A stretch of DNA of 64,000 nucleotides from Borovskyia barvae (taxonomy: Eukaryota; Euglenozoa; Kinetoplastea; Trypanosomatida; Trypanosomatidae). The stretch spans positions 62,001 to 126,000 of the forward strand of contig JASAOM010001059.1 of assembly GCA_030849085.1 (NCBI GenBank), read 5' to 3'. Below are positions 32,274 through 42,721 of this stretch, piece by piece. Position 1 is the first letter of the stretch. Every line of letters begins with the position of its first letter. The position numbers were made by a program, and so were the translations under genes. Below the pieces are notes generated by a model, which was not told the DNA's origin, did no database searches, and saw only the letters and a program-made list of their open reading frames with translations.

Positions 32274-35200
32274 ACCCCAACACAACTCGTGCGCGCGAGG
32301 AACAGGTGAGGTCTACGACATCAAGTCCTATGGATCTGCCGACGCTTCGGCAGCAGCGTCGGAAGCCTCGTCTCTACGCGCCTTTGCTCTCTCTTCTCAC
32401 CCCTGTCGAGGATAATGACAACCTGTCGGAAGACTTGCGTCCTACGCAACCCACTGAAAGTGACCGAGGAAACGGGGAGGCCCCTTTGTTGGAACCCGTG
32501 GCTCCCCTCTCTAATTCTCACGGCAGTGGTGCAGACGCTTCGCGCAGGGAAAGGGTTGATGTTGGCCGATCTGCCTTTCAGCGAATTGCGCGCTGTTGGA
32601 CGTCTGTGAGATCTCTCTATCACGATAGGTGCGCCGATTGCAGGTCGCAAGTGCCACCAGCGGGGGAGCCACGTCGTCTTTCGCCTGCCGAGCGGGCGAA
32701 GATGACGCGCTATGAGTCAGTCGACACGTACGAACCGGAGAGTATGCTGTACAAGGACCACCTCGAAACACGAAGCCACGAGCCTCGCTGGTTTATGTGG
32801 GTTTTTGTTCTCGTGCTGGGCATTGGTACCAGTGTCCTGTCCGTGACTACGATGACGTGCCTTCATCTTCTCAACTCGATACGCTATGAGCTGATCGGGT
32901 TTGGTCTTCGTGGGTTCACCTTCGCCGATGCACAGCGTTACCCTGCTGGCGTCGCTACGAACTGCTGCAGCCCCATCCCTTCAACCCTGGATGTGTGGGC
33001 GATGCTGCGGGGCTATAGCGTGGGACTCTATGGGATTGAGGAGCCGCAAAGGCACGGCGCGGGGTACCTTATGCTCGTCGCCTTTGCCGTTTGTACATCG
33101 ACCATCGCCAGTGCCATAATTTTTCTAGTTCCGGAGAGCGCCGGCTCTGGCATTCCAGAGGTACAGGCCTACCTCAATGGTGTTGCCTATCCAATGATGC
33201 GCAACGCTCGCGTGCTGGTCGCCAAGCTTTTTGCAGTAGTCTTCTCCGTTGCCAGTGGTGTGTGCACAGGCCACTACGGCCCGCTCATGCTAACAGGTGC
33301 CATGCTTGGAGCTCAGGTACTGCAGCGGAGGCGTGGTATCCGCTGTTATCACGTGCATTTTGTGGATTGCTTTCGTAATCCCCGTGACCGACGTGTCATT
33401 CTCATCATCGGAGCGGCGGCCGGACTCGCTGCCTCATGCGGCGTATCTGTGGGAGGCCTTCTCGTAATTATCGAGCTTCTCTCCGCTGTTTTGCCGGTTC
33501 GCTTCGCCCTGTACGTCTTTGCTGCCTGTCTCCTCTCCACCCTCTTCACGCAAGTGTATTGGTCCTACTGGGCTAGCTTCGATCCTCACTATCGCCCTCA
33601 TGGTGGCCTCCTCCTTCGGGAGGCGGTTGTTTTCTTCCATTCCCATTTGCCTTTTGGACAGCATGCGACCATGAACTTGATGGTCTTCATCCCGGTCTTG
33701 GCCGTGGGACTGTTGACAGGAGCCTGCGCCGTATTGTTTGTGCGACTGAGCTGGGTGGCTTTGCATTACCGACGCCGTCTTGAGGTGTGGTTGGGTACCA
33801 AATCAATCCGCTACATCCTTCCGATCGCCTTCACACTGGTCTACGTGAGCTTACAATACTGGACGGCGGTGCTTCTTACGACGCGAGCTGGGGATGCCGT
33901 CTCGCTATCGGTGGGAGACGCTATGATCGGTGGGGACGCATCTTCTTCCTCGAGCTATGGAGGGGGAGTAGCCGTTCCCGTTGTTTGTCGCCCAGTGCCA
34001 AACACCATTCGCAGCGGCCGCACTGTAACGCCACTGGGCTTCTACGGGCTAACCGGTTTCCTCTGCCCAGCGGAGAGCTACCGTGAGGGAGGCGAAACCA
34101 CCTCCTCAACCTGTGCATTCAGGTTGCAAGAAAGAGGAGTGGCACCAACTGAACAAACCATGCGCGTCGTGGACACCTATGCCTCATTAGCCTTTGGCTA
34201 CGCAGACTCTACGGTGCAGACGCTCCTCAGTCAGCGTACGGAGACTTTCCTGCCGTGGCAGGCGCTGCTGCCTTTCACCATCGTGTATTTTTTCTTCTCC
34301 GCCATGTACTCAGGACTCGCTCTTTGTGGAGACACCTTACTACCGTCTCTAGTGATCGGCGCTGCCGTGGGACGTTGTGTCGGCCTTGCTGTACATACCA
34401 TCGCCGTCGCGTGTGACGCGCAGGCATCAAGCTGGGCAGACCCTGGCGTTTTTGCCTTGTTTGGGGCTGGTGGGTTCGTGAGCGCCACGTCGGGTTTGAG
34501 TTTTGGCGTCGGCGCGCTTCTCATGGAGTCAACGGCTGACTTCCGCCACCTTCTGCCGCTCATGCTATCGATTGCAGTGGCCCGCTGTGTGTTAACGCGC
34601 TGGACCCGCGACCTTCACACCATGTTCCTGGAGGCAAGAGCGGTTCCCCTTCTCAACGCAGATCCGTATCTGAAGCGCTACAGCCTACTTGACACGCGCC
34701 ACGTTATGCACAGCCCCGTAATTGCACTTCCTGTCCTCTGCGCCTTAGAAGACGTTGTGCGGGTATTGCGCACAACTTCCCATCACGGCTTCCCGGTTAT
34801 ATCACTGAAAGATGGCACCTTCAAAGGCATCGTATCAAGGATGCAGCTGAAGTTGTTTCTGTGGCACATGATCATGACGGATGGTAGAGCGAACCACCTC
34901 ACGTACGAAGTCATGCAGCGTGTAGAGGACCACATCTTTCATAGCGGCTGGGAAGGCGCTGACCCAACTCAATTCATCTGCCTCGATCGGCTGCAGTCTG
35001 ATCAGGTCTCTCTGTACCCCTACGTTGACACGTCAGCGTTCACTGCCCTGGATACGGCAGCTCTTCCTCGCACCTACAAGATGTTCACGACACTAGGGCT
35101 GCGACATCTTGTCGTCGTGGATCGCAATAACTACGCTGTGGGCATGATCACCCGTAAAGACCTTATTGGGGATCGTCTCTCCGCCATTCTGGAGTCTTAA
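32270..35200 (+). CDS. CLC-family chloride channel/transporter with two CBS domains
   Basis: The 976-residue protein has a cytosolic N-terminus of about 160 residues, the CLC membrane core (about 165-780) and two C-terminal CBS domains (about 805-865 and 920-975, the latter with HLVVVDRNNYAVGMITRKDL). CLC motifs are present: GSGIPEVQAYLNG with the anion-coordinating Ser293, GHYGPLMLTG, GAAAGLAASCGVSVGGLLVIIELL and LLPSLVIGAAVGR. The third motif normally reads GREGP or GKEGP; the gating Glu is Tyr336 here. In the helix-H motif IIEE the second Glu, the proton glutamate of exchangers, is Leu403. By known CLC biochemistry, loss of both argues against H+/Cl- exchange and for uncoupled anion conduction, if functional. 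The extracellular loop around residues 545-620 is enlarged and Ser/Gly-rich. The location (plasma membrane or acidic organelle) is unknown. The start ATG overlaps a uORF stop. Confidence 0.92.
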   Translation: MNPNTTRAREEQVRSTTSSPMDLPTLRQQRRKPRLYAPLLSLLTPVEDNDNLSEDLRPTQPTESDRGNGEAPLLEPVAPLSNSHGSGADASRRERVDVGRSAFQRIARCWTSVRSLYHDRCADCRSQVPPAGEPRRLSPAERAKMTRYESVDTYEPESMLYKDHLETRSHEPRWFMWVFVLVLGIGTSVLSVTTMTCLHLLNSIRYELIGFGLRGFTFADAQRYPAGVATNCCSPIPSTLDVWAMLRGYSVGLYGIEEPQRHGAGYLMLVAFAVCTSTIASAIIFLVPESAGSGIPEVQAYLNGVAYPMMRNARVLVAKLFAVVFSVASGVCTGHYGPLMLTGAMLGAQVLQRRRGIRCYHVHFVDCFRNPRDRRVILIIGAAAGLAASCGVSVGGLLVIIELLSAVLPVRFALYVFAACLLSTLFTQVYWSYWASFDPHYRPHGGLLLREAVVFFHSHLPFGQHATMNLMVFIPVLAVGLLTGACAVLFVRLSWVALHYRRRLEVWLGTKSIRYILPIAFTLVYVSLQYWTAVLLTTRAGDAVSLSVGDAMIGGDASSSSSYGGGVAVPVVCRPVPNTIRSGRTVTPLGFYGLTGFLCPAESYREGGETTSSTCAFRLQERGVAPTEQTMRVVDTYASLAFGYADSTVQTLLSQRTETFLPWQALLPFTIVYFFFSAMYSGLALCGDTLLPSLVIGAAVGRCVGLAVHTIAVACDAQASSWADPGVFALFGAGGFVSATSGLSFGVGALLMESTADFRHLLPLMLSIAVARCVLTRWTRDLHTMFLEARAVPLLNADPYLKRYSLLDTRHVMHSPVIALPVLCALEDVVRVLRTTSHHGFPVISLKDGTFKGIVSRMQLKLFLWHMIMTDGRANHLTYEVMQRVEDHIFHSGWEGADPTQFICLDRLQSDQVSLYPYVDTSAFTALDTAALPRTYKMFTTLGLRHLVVVDRNNYAVGMITRKDLIGDRLSAILES

Positions 35201-36519
35201 GCAGCCGATCTTGGAGTCCCTAACCTAAGGGCCACATCTTCAGCAGTCCTTACCGCTGCCATAGCATGCCTGCGCCAGCCTCTACACCCCACCGCTGAGC
35301 AAGTCGCTGAGACAGCGTGGCGTTCTTCAACGCGCCGCATAGAAAAGCAGAATCTGACACGTGAGAACTTGGGTGAAGCAGCGTCTCCTTCACATCCGGT
35401 GGCTACCCTGCCCTTATCAATGTCCAATGCTTCTTACCTGCAGGCTTTCCGTCAGGTTTCATTCTGGCACGCGCCCACTACACCCCTTCCACCGGCCCAC
35501 CCTCGGCAGTAAGACGGCTTCCTCCCCCTACCTCCCCCCTCCTCCTCTTCGAATTTAGGAATGCTACGGGGTTGCGGCACGGGAACCCAGTCGTCTGCCG
35601 TCTCGGTATTGCGTAACTCCTATTTCCAGCAGTGCGACGAGTGCTTCGTCCCATTCTCGTTCTTGGTGCACGTACAGAGAACAACTAACCGGTGATATTG
35701 GGTGCATGCATGGAGACACGCGCTTCCTTCGCTTCCACCCCATCCTCCACTAATCCGTAAGAGTGGCTTCGGTGCCTTTCTCTCTGAGTTTTGAACCTTG
35801 TTCCACACCGCCGCGACGACCTTAGCCGCTTTGCTTCGTCAGGAATGCACTACGATACATCAAATTATTGCGACATCATTAGCTCTATCTTTTTCTGCTG
35901 CTCGTGTTTTATCTTTGCCTTTTTTTATGGCTCTCTGCACATGATCCCGCTTTTCTCGAACGGAAACGGCACACCCAGGTAGATGGCCATCGGTGAAAAC
36001 GATAACGTGAGTGCGTTCCGCCATCTGACCCTCCTGACTGCGTAGGAGGTGCCGTTGGGTCCTCCGTGTGGTGGGCCCAGCTGTACTTCCTCCCCAATGA
36101 GTTTGTGTCGCACACAGTCCAAAAAGGTTACGAAAGCGCAACTCCGCAAATTTCCCTGAAGACACCCGATGAGGAATAGTCTGTGCATGTGTGTGTGTGT
36201 GTGTGTGTTTGTGCAAGTACGTTAAGAAAAAGGAAGTGTGAATGGGAGCGAAGCGGAACGAATGGCCACCAGCTCACCTCTTCAAAGTCCCTTTCGCCCC
36301 CCTACCCTCCTTCTTTTTCGCTCGCAGCTGAAGCAGTCTTCATAAGCCCATCTCTCCCCTTCCGTCCCCTCCCCTCTTCCCTCTCAGTTTTTCCTTGCCG
36401 CGAGGGGGAAAGCCCACGCAAACCCCCCACTCACGCCTTTCTTCTATCCCCCTACCATCTCCTGCGCGATACAGTCTCGGAAGGGGGGAGAGAAAGAAAC
36501 AGAGGGCGGCACTGCTCTT
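35201..36519. other. Spacer between CLC and YEATS genes
   Basis: No gene is supported. It has a (GT)n run at 36188-36208 and C/T tracts; the last (about 36438-36470) is followed by AG at 36473-36474, a likely splice acceptor that leaves a 45-base purine-rich leader without an upstream ATG. Confidence 0.5.
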
Positions 36520-37884
36520 ATGGCGGCGGCTTTGAACACGTCTGTTGAGCAGCAGGGTGTGGTGTATGGTGCCGCTTTCGACATCCCCTACGCCATTGGG
36601 AGTGTGGCCATACCCCTGGCTGCGACGGCAACCGCGGGCGCGGTGGCGGTGACGGGGGCCACTGCAGCGCACCACTCGGATGGAGGAGACGTATCCGTGC
36701 CAGCGCAAGTCAAAAAATCGATGCAACAGAGGCGTGGCGTCAAACCGGGCAGTATCAGCGCTACGCGTAAGTGCACACACCACCGGTACTGCTATCTGCG
36801 GGATGGTGGATCGCTAGGGCAGGATGCCTTCTATCGCTGGCTTTGGCAGCAACAAAACGAGGAGGGCGTTATGACTGATATCCCTAGGCAAACGGAAGCA
36901 AAGGCGTCTGTATCGCCTCCCAGTGCGGGTGAGTCGCCAGCGGTACTTAAGGACGCGGTATCGACTCCTGCATCTCTGCGAAGCCCCTCACTCCTTTACG
37001 CTTCGGTGGAGTGCGTGGTGTTCCTCCTTCCTAGTAGCTTCCCCAATCCACGACGCGTGCTGAGAAGTCCGCCGTACATTATCGAGGACGACACATGGGC
37101 AGAGCACGTTGTTGAAGTGCAGCTGCACTTTCTACCACATCTCTGTATACCACCAGTGACAGTAGTCCATCAAGCCCTGCTAGAGCGTCGTGTTGTGGCT
37201 AAGGAGTTACCGGATATGAAGGAGGAGCGAGCAGCAACCCCAAGGGTGAAAAATGTACGTGAAGTTTGGGTACCAACGCTATTGGCTAGCACCTACGGCA
37301 AGCCCAAACAACCACCCACTGCAGCAAGGGTCACGCTGCCGTCGCTTGCGAGCACCGTCGGGGCGGATGGACCTTGCGTGCGCGTTGAGTCCCTCAACTC
37401 CGTCGTCGTGGCGGTAGAGAAGGTGGATACGTTGCGTGTCTATCATCCTTCTGTTGTCGTTCTCCGGCACTTCCGCGACACCCTCGCTGCGTCTCAAGAG
37501 CCCATTCTGCGTGAGCTGCGCCAGTCCTACGATAGAGTGTATGGCATTCCGAATAGTCTGCGAAGCATCGCTAACCGAGATCCTCTCAAATCCCGCACTG
37601 AGCAGGTGGCTGAGAGCACCACGGACACCCCCATCGGAGTCCTTTTTCTACACCCATGGTCGCTACCTTTTGAGTCTGTGATCGAGGAGTACAGCGCGCT
37701 TCGTGCACCCACAGCAGTGGCGGTGCTCTCAAAGGTGCTAGAAGGCCTCAAGCGCGAGCGCATCGAAATGGAGACGTCTTGTGAGCGTAGCATGCAGCAA
37801 ATTAGGGACATCGCCACCGCATCGTTGCCAGCCGTCCTGGAGCAATTACACGAGAATTGTATGAAGCGTTTTCGGAAAGAGTAG
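36520..37884 (+). CDS. YEATS-domain protein, Yaf9/GAS41-like
   Basis: The 454-residue protein carries a YEATS domain interrupted by inserts. GVVYGAAF (about 13-20) matches the first strand of Yaf9/GAS41, HHRYCYLRDGG (about 86-96) matches HxWTVYVR, and VVFLLPSSFPNPRRVLRSPPY, then DDTWAEHVVEVQLHF and PVTVVHQALL (about 166-230), are the core. A C-terminal helix (about 400-454, RERIEMETSCERSMQQIRD) likely forms the coiled coil that Yaf9/GAS41 use inside NuA4/SWR1-type complexes. The domain reads acylated histone lysines in other eukaryotes. The reader-pocket triad usually runs His-x-Ser-Phe; here it is Pro171-Ser-Ser173-Phe174, so the His is lost while Ser, Phe and the later Trp are kept. Inserts separate the strands, which is common in kinetoplastid proteins. 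The nuclear role is inferred. Confidence 0.8.
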   Translation: MAAALNTSVEQQGVVYGAAFDIPYAIGSVAIPLAATATAGAVAVTGATAAHHSDGGDVSVPAQVKKSMQQRRGVKPGSISATRKCTHHRYCYLRDGGSLGQDAFYRWLWQQQNEEGVMTDIPRQTEAKASVSPPSAGESPAVLKDAVSTPASLRSPSLLYASVECVVFLLPSSFPNPRRVLRSPPYIIEDDTWAEHVVEVQLHFLPHLCIPPVTVVHQALLERRVVAKELPDMKEERAATPRVKNVREVWVPTLLASTYGKPKQPPTAARVTLPSLASTVGADGPCVRVESLNSVVVAVEKVDTLRVYHPSVVVLRHFRDTLAASQEPILRELRQSYDRVYGIPNSLRSIANRDPLKSRTEQVAESTTDTPIGVLFLHPWSLPFESVIEEYSALRAPTAVAVLSKVLEGLKRERIEMETSCERSMQQIRDIATASLPAVLEQLHENCMKRFRKE

Positions 37885-39581
37885 CACCGCATCAGGAGCT
37901 TTCTGGGAGGCCTCCTTTTTTCTTGGTGGTGATGATGTTCTGGGCTCAGGTGCAATGTCTGTTGCTGCCTTTCGTCCCCCTCCCCTCCACCTCAACGCCG
38001 GATGCCTCCCCATTTATCGGCTGCACGCATGTATTCTGCCGCGCCACTGCTTTTCGCATTCGTTGATTTTTTTCTCTCTCTGTTGAGGTGCCAAGTCGAA
38101 CGCAGTAACGACGAGACCTTCAAAGGTGGGAGTCGCTTGCATTTGGAGTTGTTGGCTCAGTCCGAAGAGTTGCGAATACACTACCGCCGCCTCTCCGCCA
38201 AAGCACAGATTTTGTGATCCGCTCGCACGCGTGTGTCCTTTTCCTGTGCGTAAAAATGGGGGGGAATACAAACATTTCTTCGATGTGGAACTGAAGAGAG
38301 CTGGACAAGTAACGGCTATGACGCGTCTCCTCTCGGTTTGAAGGCTCTCTTGCTCCTTTTTCTCTCAAGCTCCGTCTCTCTACCCTAGAGGATTTCTGAG
38401 TGAGAAATTCTACAAAGTTCACGCAGATGAAAGGAATGGGAAAGGAGAAAAGAGCGAACTCGTCAACTAATCTTAGCCCCTCCCCCTCGCCCCTTTCAGT
38501 CTCCTACTCTGAATCCCGTTGAGTATGTGGGCGAAAAGGGTACAGGGAAGTCTCTGATTACGCTCAACTGCTATTCTTGATCCTCGTGGTTTTCTCCTGT
38601 GCTCCTCGCCCTTCTTCATTCACTGACCCGCGATGCCTTGATTTTTTTCGTTTTGCCGCTTCGCACGTGCCTCACATTCGTGCCGAAACACAAATTCATT
38701 ACCGCCCCCCCCCCCTTCACATGGATAGCTCTTCTACAACGCTCGTAGCCACCAAAAAAAAAATCTCCTTCTCTATTTATCTTACGCTACCTTTTTTTCT
38801 TTTGTGTGCTCTTTGCTCTTGTTCTTTCTCTCTCACTTTGTTCTCCACTTGACGCCGCTCCTGCTCAGCGGAGCAGCACGTCCACGCACCCAAATTATTT
38901 AACTCTATTGATTTATATTACCGACGCTCTCCTTCCTGTGTGTCGGCGTGTAGAAATCCTCTTTTCACTCTTATTTCAGCTACTATTACCCAACCACGCT
39001 GCCTACTTCGGACGGCAGATATATATTTTTGGTCTTTCGAAGCGCGTCGAATATATAAAAACCCCGAAGTAACCATTTAATTTTTGCCCGTCCCGCCCCG
39101 CCCTCTCCATCCCTCCCCCTCCTTTTTTTCTCTCGTCAAGGCTCAACGATTCCCTCTTCTTTTATTAACGGTCCGCGTTCGTCCGTTGCAGTCGTCGTTG
39201 TCTATTCTTCTCTCCAGCCCTCTCCTCCTTTTTTGTGTGTGTTCTTTTTCTTTGGGGGGGAGTGTGAGGGTTTTTTTTTTGCGCCCTTTTTTTCCTCTGG
39301 CCGGATTTTTATATTTCACGCATCCCATTATTTTTCTACGTTGTTCGCACAGAAGGCGCAAACGACGGTGCACATCAAATTCAAAACAATTCGCTATACC
39401 CACAGCCGACTCTCGTGGCATCTTGACGAGTACGTGTCCCCTCTTTTGTTTTTTTCTGAAGCCAGCCAACCCGGTGTCTGTTCGCATCGCGTCGCTTTCA
39501 TCAAGCGTGTGCCCTTTGCTCTACGGACGCCAACGACAAATAGTAACACAATCAAAGGGTGTGCGCACCAATTTGTTCCGA
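37885..39581. other. Spacer before guanylate kinase
   Basis: No gene is supported. The sequence from about 38580 is very T/C-rich. The guanylate kinase frame is open upstream to about 39084 but contains no ATG before 39582, so it is probably leader. A T-rich tract at 39440-39457 is followed by AG at 39460-39461, a plausible splice acceptor. Confidence 0.5.
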
Positions 39582-40199
39582 ATGCAGACGATGAATAAGC
39601 CGCTGAACGCTCTAGTGGTGTGTGGGCCTTCTGGAGTTGGCAAGGGCACGTTGTTGGGACGCCTGCTGTCCGAGTACCCCAACCGCTTCGCCTATTCGAT
39701 ATCCCACACCACGCGACCTCCCCGTGCTGGTGAGGTCAACGGACGAGAGTACCACTTCGTTGACCGCGAAAGCATCTTACGAATGCGAGACAACAACGAG
39801 TTCCTCGAGTTATGCAACGTACACGGCAACTTTTACGGCACGAGCGTCGCGTCTGTCAAGGCTGTCCAGAGTCAAGGAAAGATTTGTGTCATCGAGATCG
39901 ATGTGAAGGGAGCCCTGACCTTGGCCAACCGGGCTGACGCCGCTCTGAACTCCGTTTACTTTTTCATCACTGCTCCGAAGGAGGAGCTGCGCAAACGCAT
40001 CATTCACCGTGGGGCAGATGATGAAGCGACGCTGCAGCGCCGCCTCCTAACTGCAGAGTCAGAGTACAGGTTTCTTGAGGATCATCCAGATTTTTTCTCG
40101 GCGGTCGTGGTGAACGATGAGCTGGATACCGCATACGCCCGTTTAGTGGCTGCAATTGGCACGCAACTGGAGAAGCATAACATGCCGAAATTGCCGTAA
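39582..40199 (+). CDS. Guanylate kinase
   Basis: The 205-residue protein matches guanylate kinase over its full length, which is normal for the family. It converts GMP and ATP to GDP and ADP in purine salvage, on which trypanosomatids depend because they lack de novo purine synthesis. The P-loop GPSGVGKGT is at residues 15-23, the GMP-binding segment SHTTRPPRAGEVNGREYHF follows, and the lid region carries RIIHRGADDEATLQRRL. VIEIDVKGA is the Walker-B-like strand. The start is the first ATG in a long frame; a second ATG three codons later is possible. No clear targeting signal is seen, so a cytosolic location is likely. Confidence 0.93.
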   Translation: MQTMNKPLNALVVCGPSGVGKGTLLGRLLSEYPNRFAYSISHTTRPPRAGEVNGREYHFVDRESILRMRDNNEFLELCNVHGNFYGTSVASVKAVQSQGKICVIEIDVKGALTLANRADAALNSVYFFITAPKEELRKRIIHRGADDEATLQRRLLTAESEYRFLEDHPDFFSAVVVNDELDTAYARLVAAIGTQLEKHNMPKLP

Positions 40200-42721
40200 C
40201 CCCTTACCGTAACACCGGCATAGGATATGCCCGCAACTCTCATATTGCACTCTTGCATTTTCCAGCAACATCACGGGACTCCGATCAAAAGCATACATCT
40301 ATATGAGGATATGGTGCTGTTTTTCTCTTTTGATTTATCCACATCTGCTGTATCGAGAGCCGAAGGCCGAAGCCATATGGGGAAGGTGGGAGAAAGCGAA
40401 CTGGAAGGCAAAGCGCACGCTCATGTGTGTGCAACGTGTTTCCTCGAGGACCTCTTCAGGTGGTGCCGTTAAATCTCCTATGGTACAGTACCGTTTACTC
40501 CTCTCCCTCTTCCTCTTTTTTTTCGCTCTTCTCCCTTCGCACACAGAAGCAGCAAGGGGCGGACACAATATATATTTTTTTACGCTCCGGCAGCTCACAG
40601 CAAGGAAGTCACCGGAGGAGCGCGCTCTCGCTTTCTTCCTCTGAACGAGGTGCTTTTTTTTCTTTCCCTTTTCTGTTGTTGCTTTACGATTTTTCCGACC
40701 AAGCGTACCTCGATTCCTGGAACCGCTCTCTCACATTCATCTTTTTTCCTTCTCCTATTGAGCCTGCCTCTTCTTTGCGAGAGAGCTTTTCGTGGGGTTC
40801 CATTCGGTCATCGACCTCTCAGGTGAACTTGCGCTCTTTCTTACTGCCCGGTGGCCTCACCTTTTTTTTTTCACGCCAGCTGCCGCATTCGCCTGGGAGG
40901 CCGCCATTATCAACGGTGTGCGTCTTTCCATGCCTAACCCGTCTCCTTGTCCTACTGTTCTCGCTACAAGAAAAAAAAAGCCCCCCAACTTAACGAAAAG
41001 AGGGGAAGGATTGCTCGAACGTTGGTTCGAACACCCGAAACTGTCATCACAGCACCGCATGAAAAAATATGTTCTGTCCCTTTGTGTTGTTGTTTTCACA
41101 TCTTGGTGGCCCTGCTCCACGTGGGGGGGGGGGAGAGGAAGAGGAAGAGGGATGGCGCCGATGTATAGGTAATGTGTGCGCCCAGCGCGCCATCCTATAC
41201 TGCTCCTCCCTGCCGCCGTTCGGACTAATATATATATTTCAGCCAAGCTGGTTAGAGATGTCATTCGGTGTGTGGAGGTGGGAACAAGGGGGGGAGAGGG
41301 GCAAATCACGTACGTGTGAAACTGAGCGGAAGAGCCCCCGTCACCCCATCCCCACCTTCGCCTGCATCTCTCCTCTTCCACCACCACTCTCCCTCCTCAT
41401 CGAGCGCTACGTGGGAAACGGTGAAAGAGTCTGGCAGAGAGGGACGCGAGGGGAAAGTGAAATGAAGTGTGGCTTTTGCGTGCAGCACACCGGCCCTGGC
41501 TCCTGTGGAAATGGATAAAAGGAAGACGGTAAAGACGTGTGAGGGTAGGCGGACTCGCCACCCTCGATGGTTTATGCTGGTTTGAAAGGGAATTTCTCAC
41601 GTTCGGCGAACACTGTGAAAATGCAGTCATCCACAGGTGCACACCTCTTTTTTTTCTTTGGTAAACATGATGCATGCTCACGTACTTGTGTGTCCATCTC
41701 ACATCCCAGAGAGGGAACTTCAAACGGCAAACGAAGGGAAGAGGAGAGGCTGAAGAAAGCCACACCAGGGAAATAAAAGCGGAGAAGAGATGAAAGAGGG
41801 TGGCATGTACGCGCACCGCTGTAAGTGGTTTCTTATATATCTATATATGCCCTCTCTCACGCGCCCATGAGGAAGGAGAACGCAGGATCAGCGTAGAGCC
41901 GACTTGTGTTTGCTCTTCAGCTTCCGAAAGATTTATTTCCGTGCGAGCGGCGCGGATAAGGAAAAGAGAGAGGGGAAGGTCGCGCTGAATCCAACTTCAT
42001 GTACGGGACTCTTGTCTTGGGGCACCTGTCCACTACTGGTGTTACCAAATATATATATATATATATATTCTTGCATTTTCTCGTATGAATCTTCGCACCG
42101 TTTTGTTATGCCACCTTCTGTGTGGCATCCTCCGTATCCTACTTTTCATTCTCTCCGCCCCCCCCCCTCCCCTGCCGGGGTATGTGCGCTCTCTTCCTCT
42201 TCCAAAGCTCCCCATCCATCGCCACATCCTTCACAGAGAGTAAGCACAGACAAAAAACAGGTGGATGAAGCAGTGGCGGATCGGAGGACAGCATCACTTC
42301 AACATAATCAAACGCATCTCCTTCTCGTTTTCGAGCACCAGGTGTCTCGACGTCTGCAGGAACCAGCCTTGGCCGCCACTGCGCCGCAGAGTTCATCTCG
42401 GAAAGCACTTGGCACTGCGCTTCTCGCACGGGCATTTTTTTATCCTGGCTGAGCTCTGTTCCTCCTTTGTTGCGCTTTACAAGGAAGGCGCTGAGAGAGA
42501 GAAAGAGAGAGAGAGACAGTGAGCGGTGGAGTGAAACACATTGCTCGTAACGTATTCGACGTTGGGTGGACAAGAGAAACGTTTGCATATGTGTCGCTCG
42601 CCTTATTCGAACCTCCGACTTAAACTCTTCCTCCACGCATGAGGGCATTGCAATAAGTGGGCCGGCGACGGAAACATCCCAAGGCTTGGGCTCCTCCTCC
42701 CCCTCCTCGTCCTGCTTGGCG
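40200..42721. other. 2.5-kb spacer before the CW-type zinc finger gene
   Basis: No gene is supported. It contains short TA stretches at 40566-40573 and 41227-41237, a perfect (AT)10 run at 42049-42068, G-runs near 41125 and 41288, and a (GA)n patch near 42495-42515. Two short upstream ORFs (starting near 42587 and 42638) lie before the CW gene and would be in its leader if splicing occurs near 42480. Confidence 0.5.
42049..42068. repeat. (AT)10 microsatellite
   Basis: A perfect 20-bp AT run in the spacer upstream of the CW-type zinc finger gene. Confidence 0.9.

Noticed and set aside
39084-39581. N-terminal extension of guanylate kinase
   Set aside because: The frame is open but starts at TTG, has no ATG, and its composition is that of a pyrimidine-rich leader.
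41010-41040. Second GGTTCGAA-like element
   Set aside because: No cloverleaf could be drawn by eye.
42566-42721. 52-residue extension of the CW protein from GTG
   Set aside because: No ATG in this part; non-ATG starts are not expected in nuclear trypanosomatid genes.
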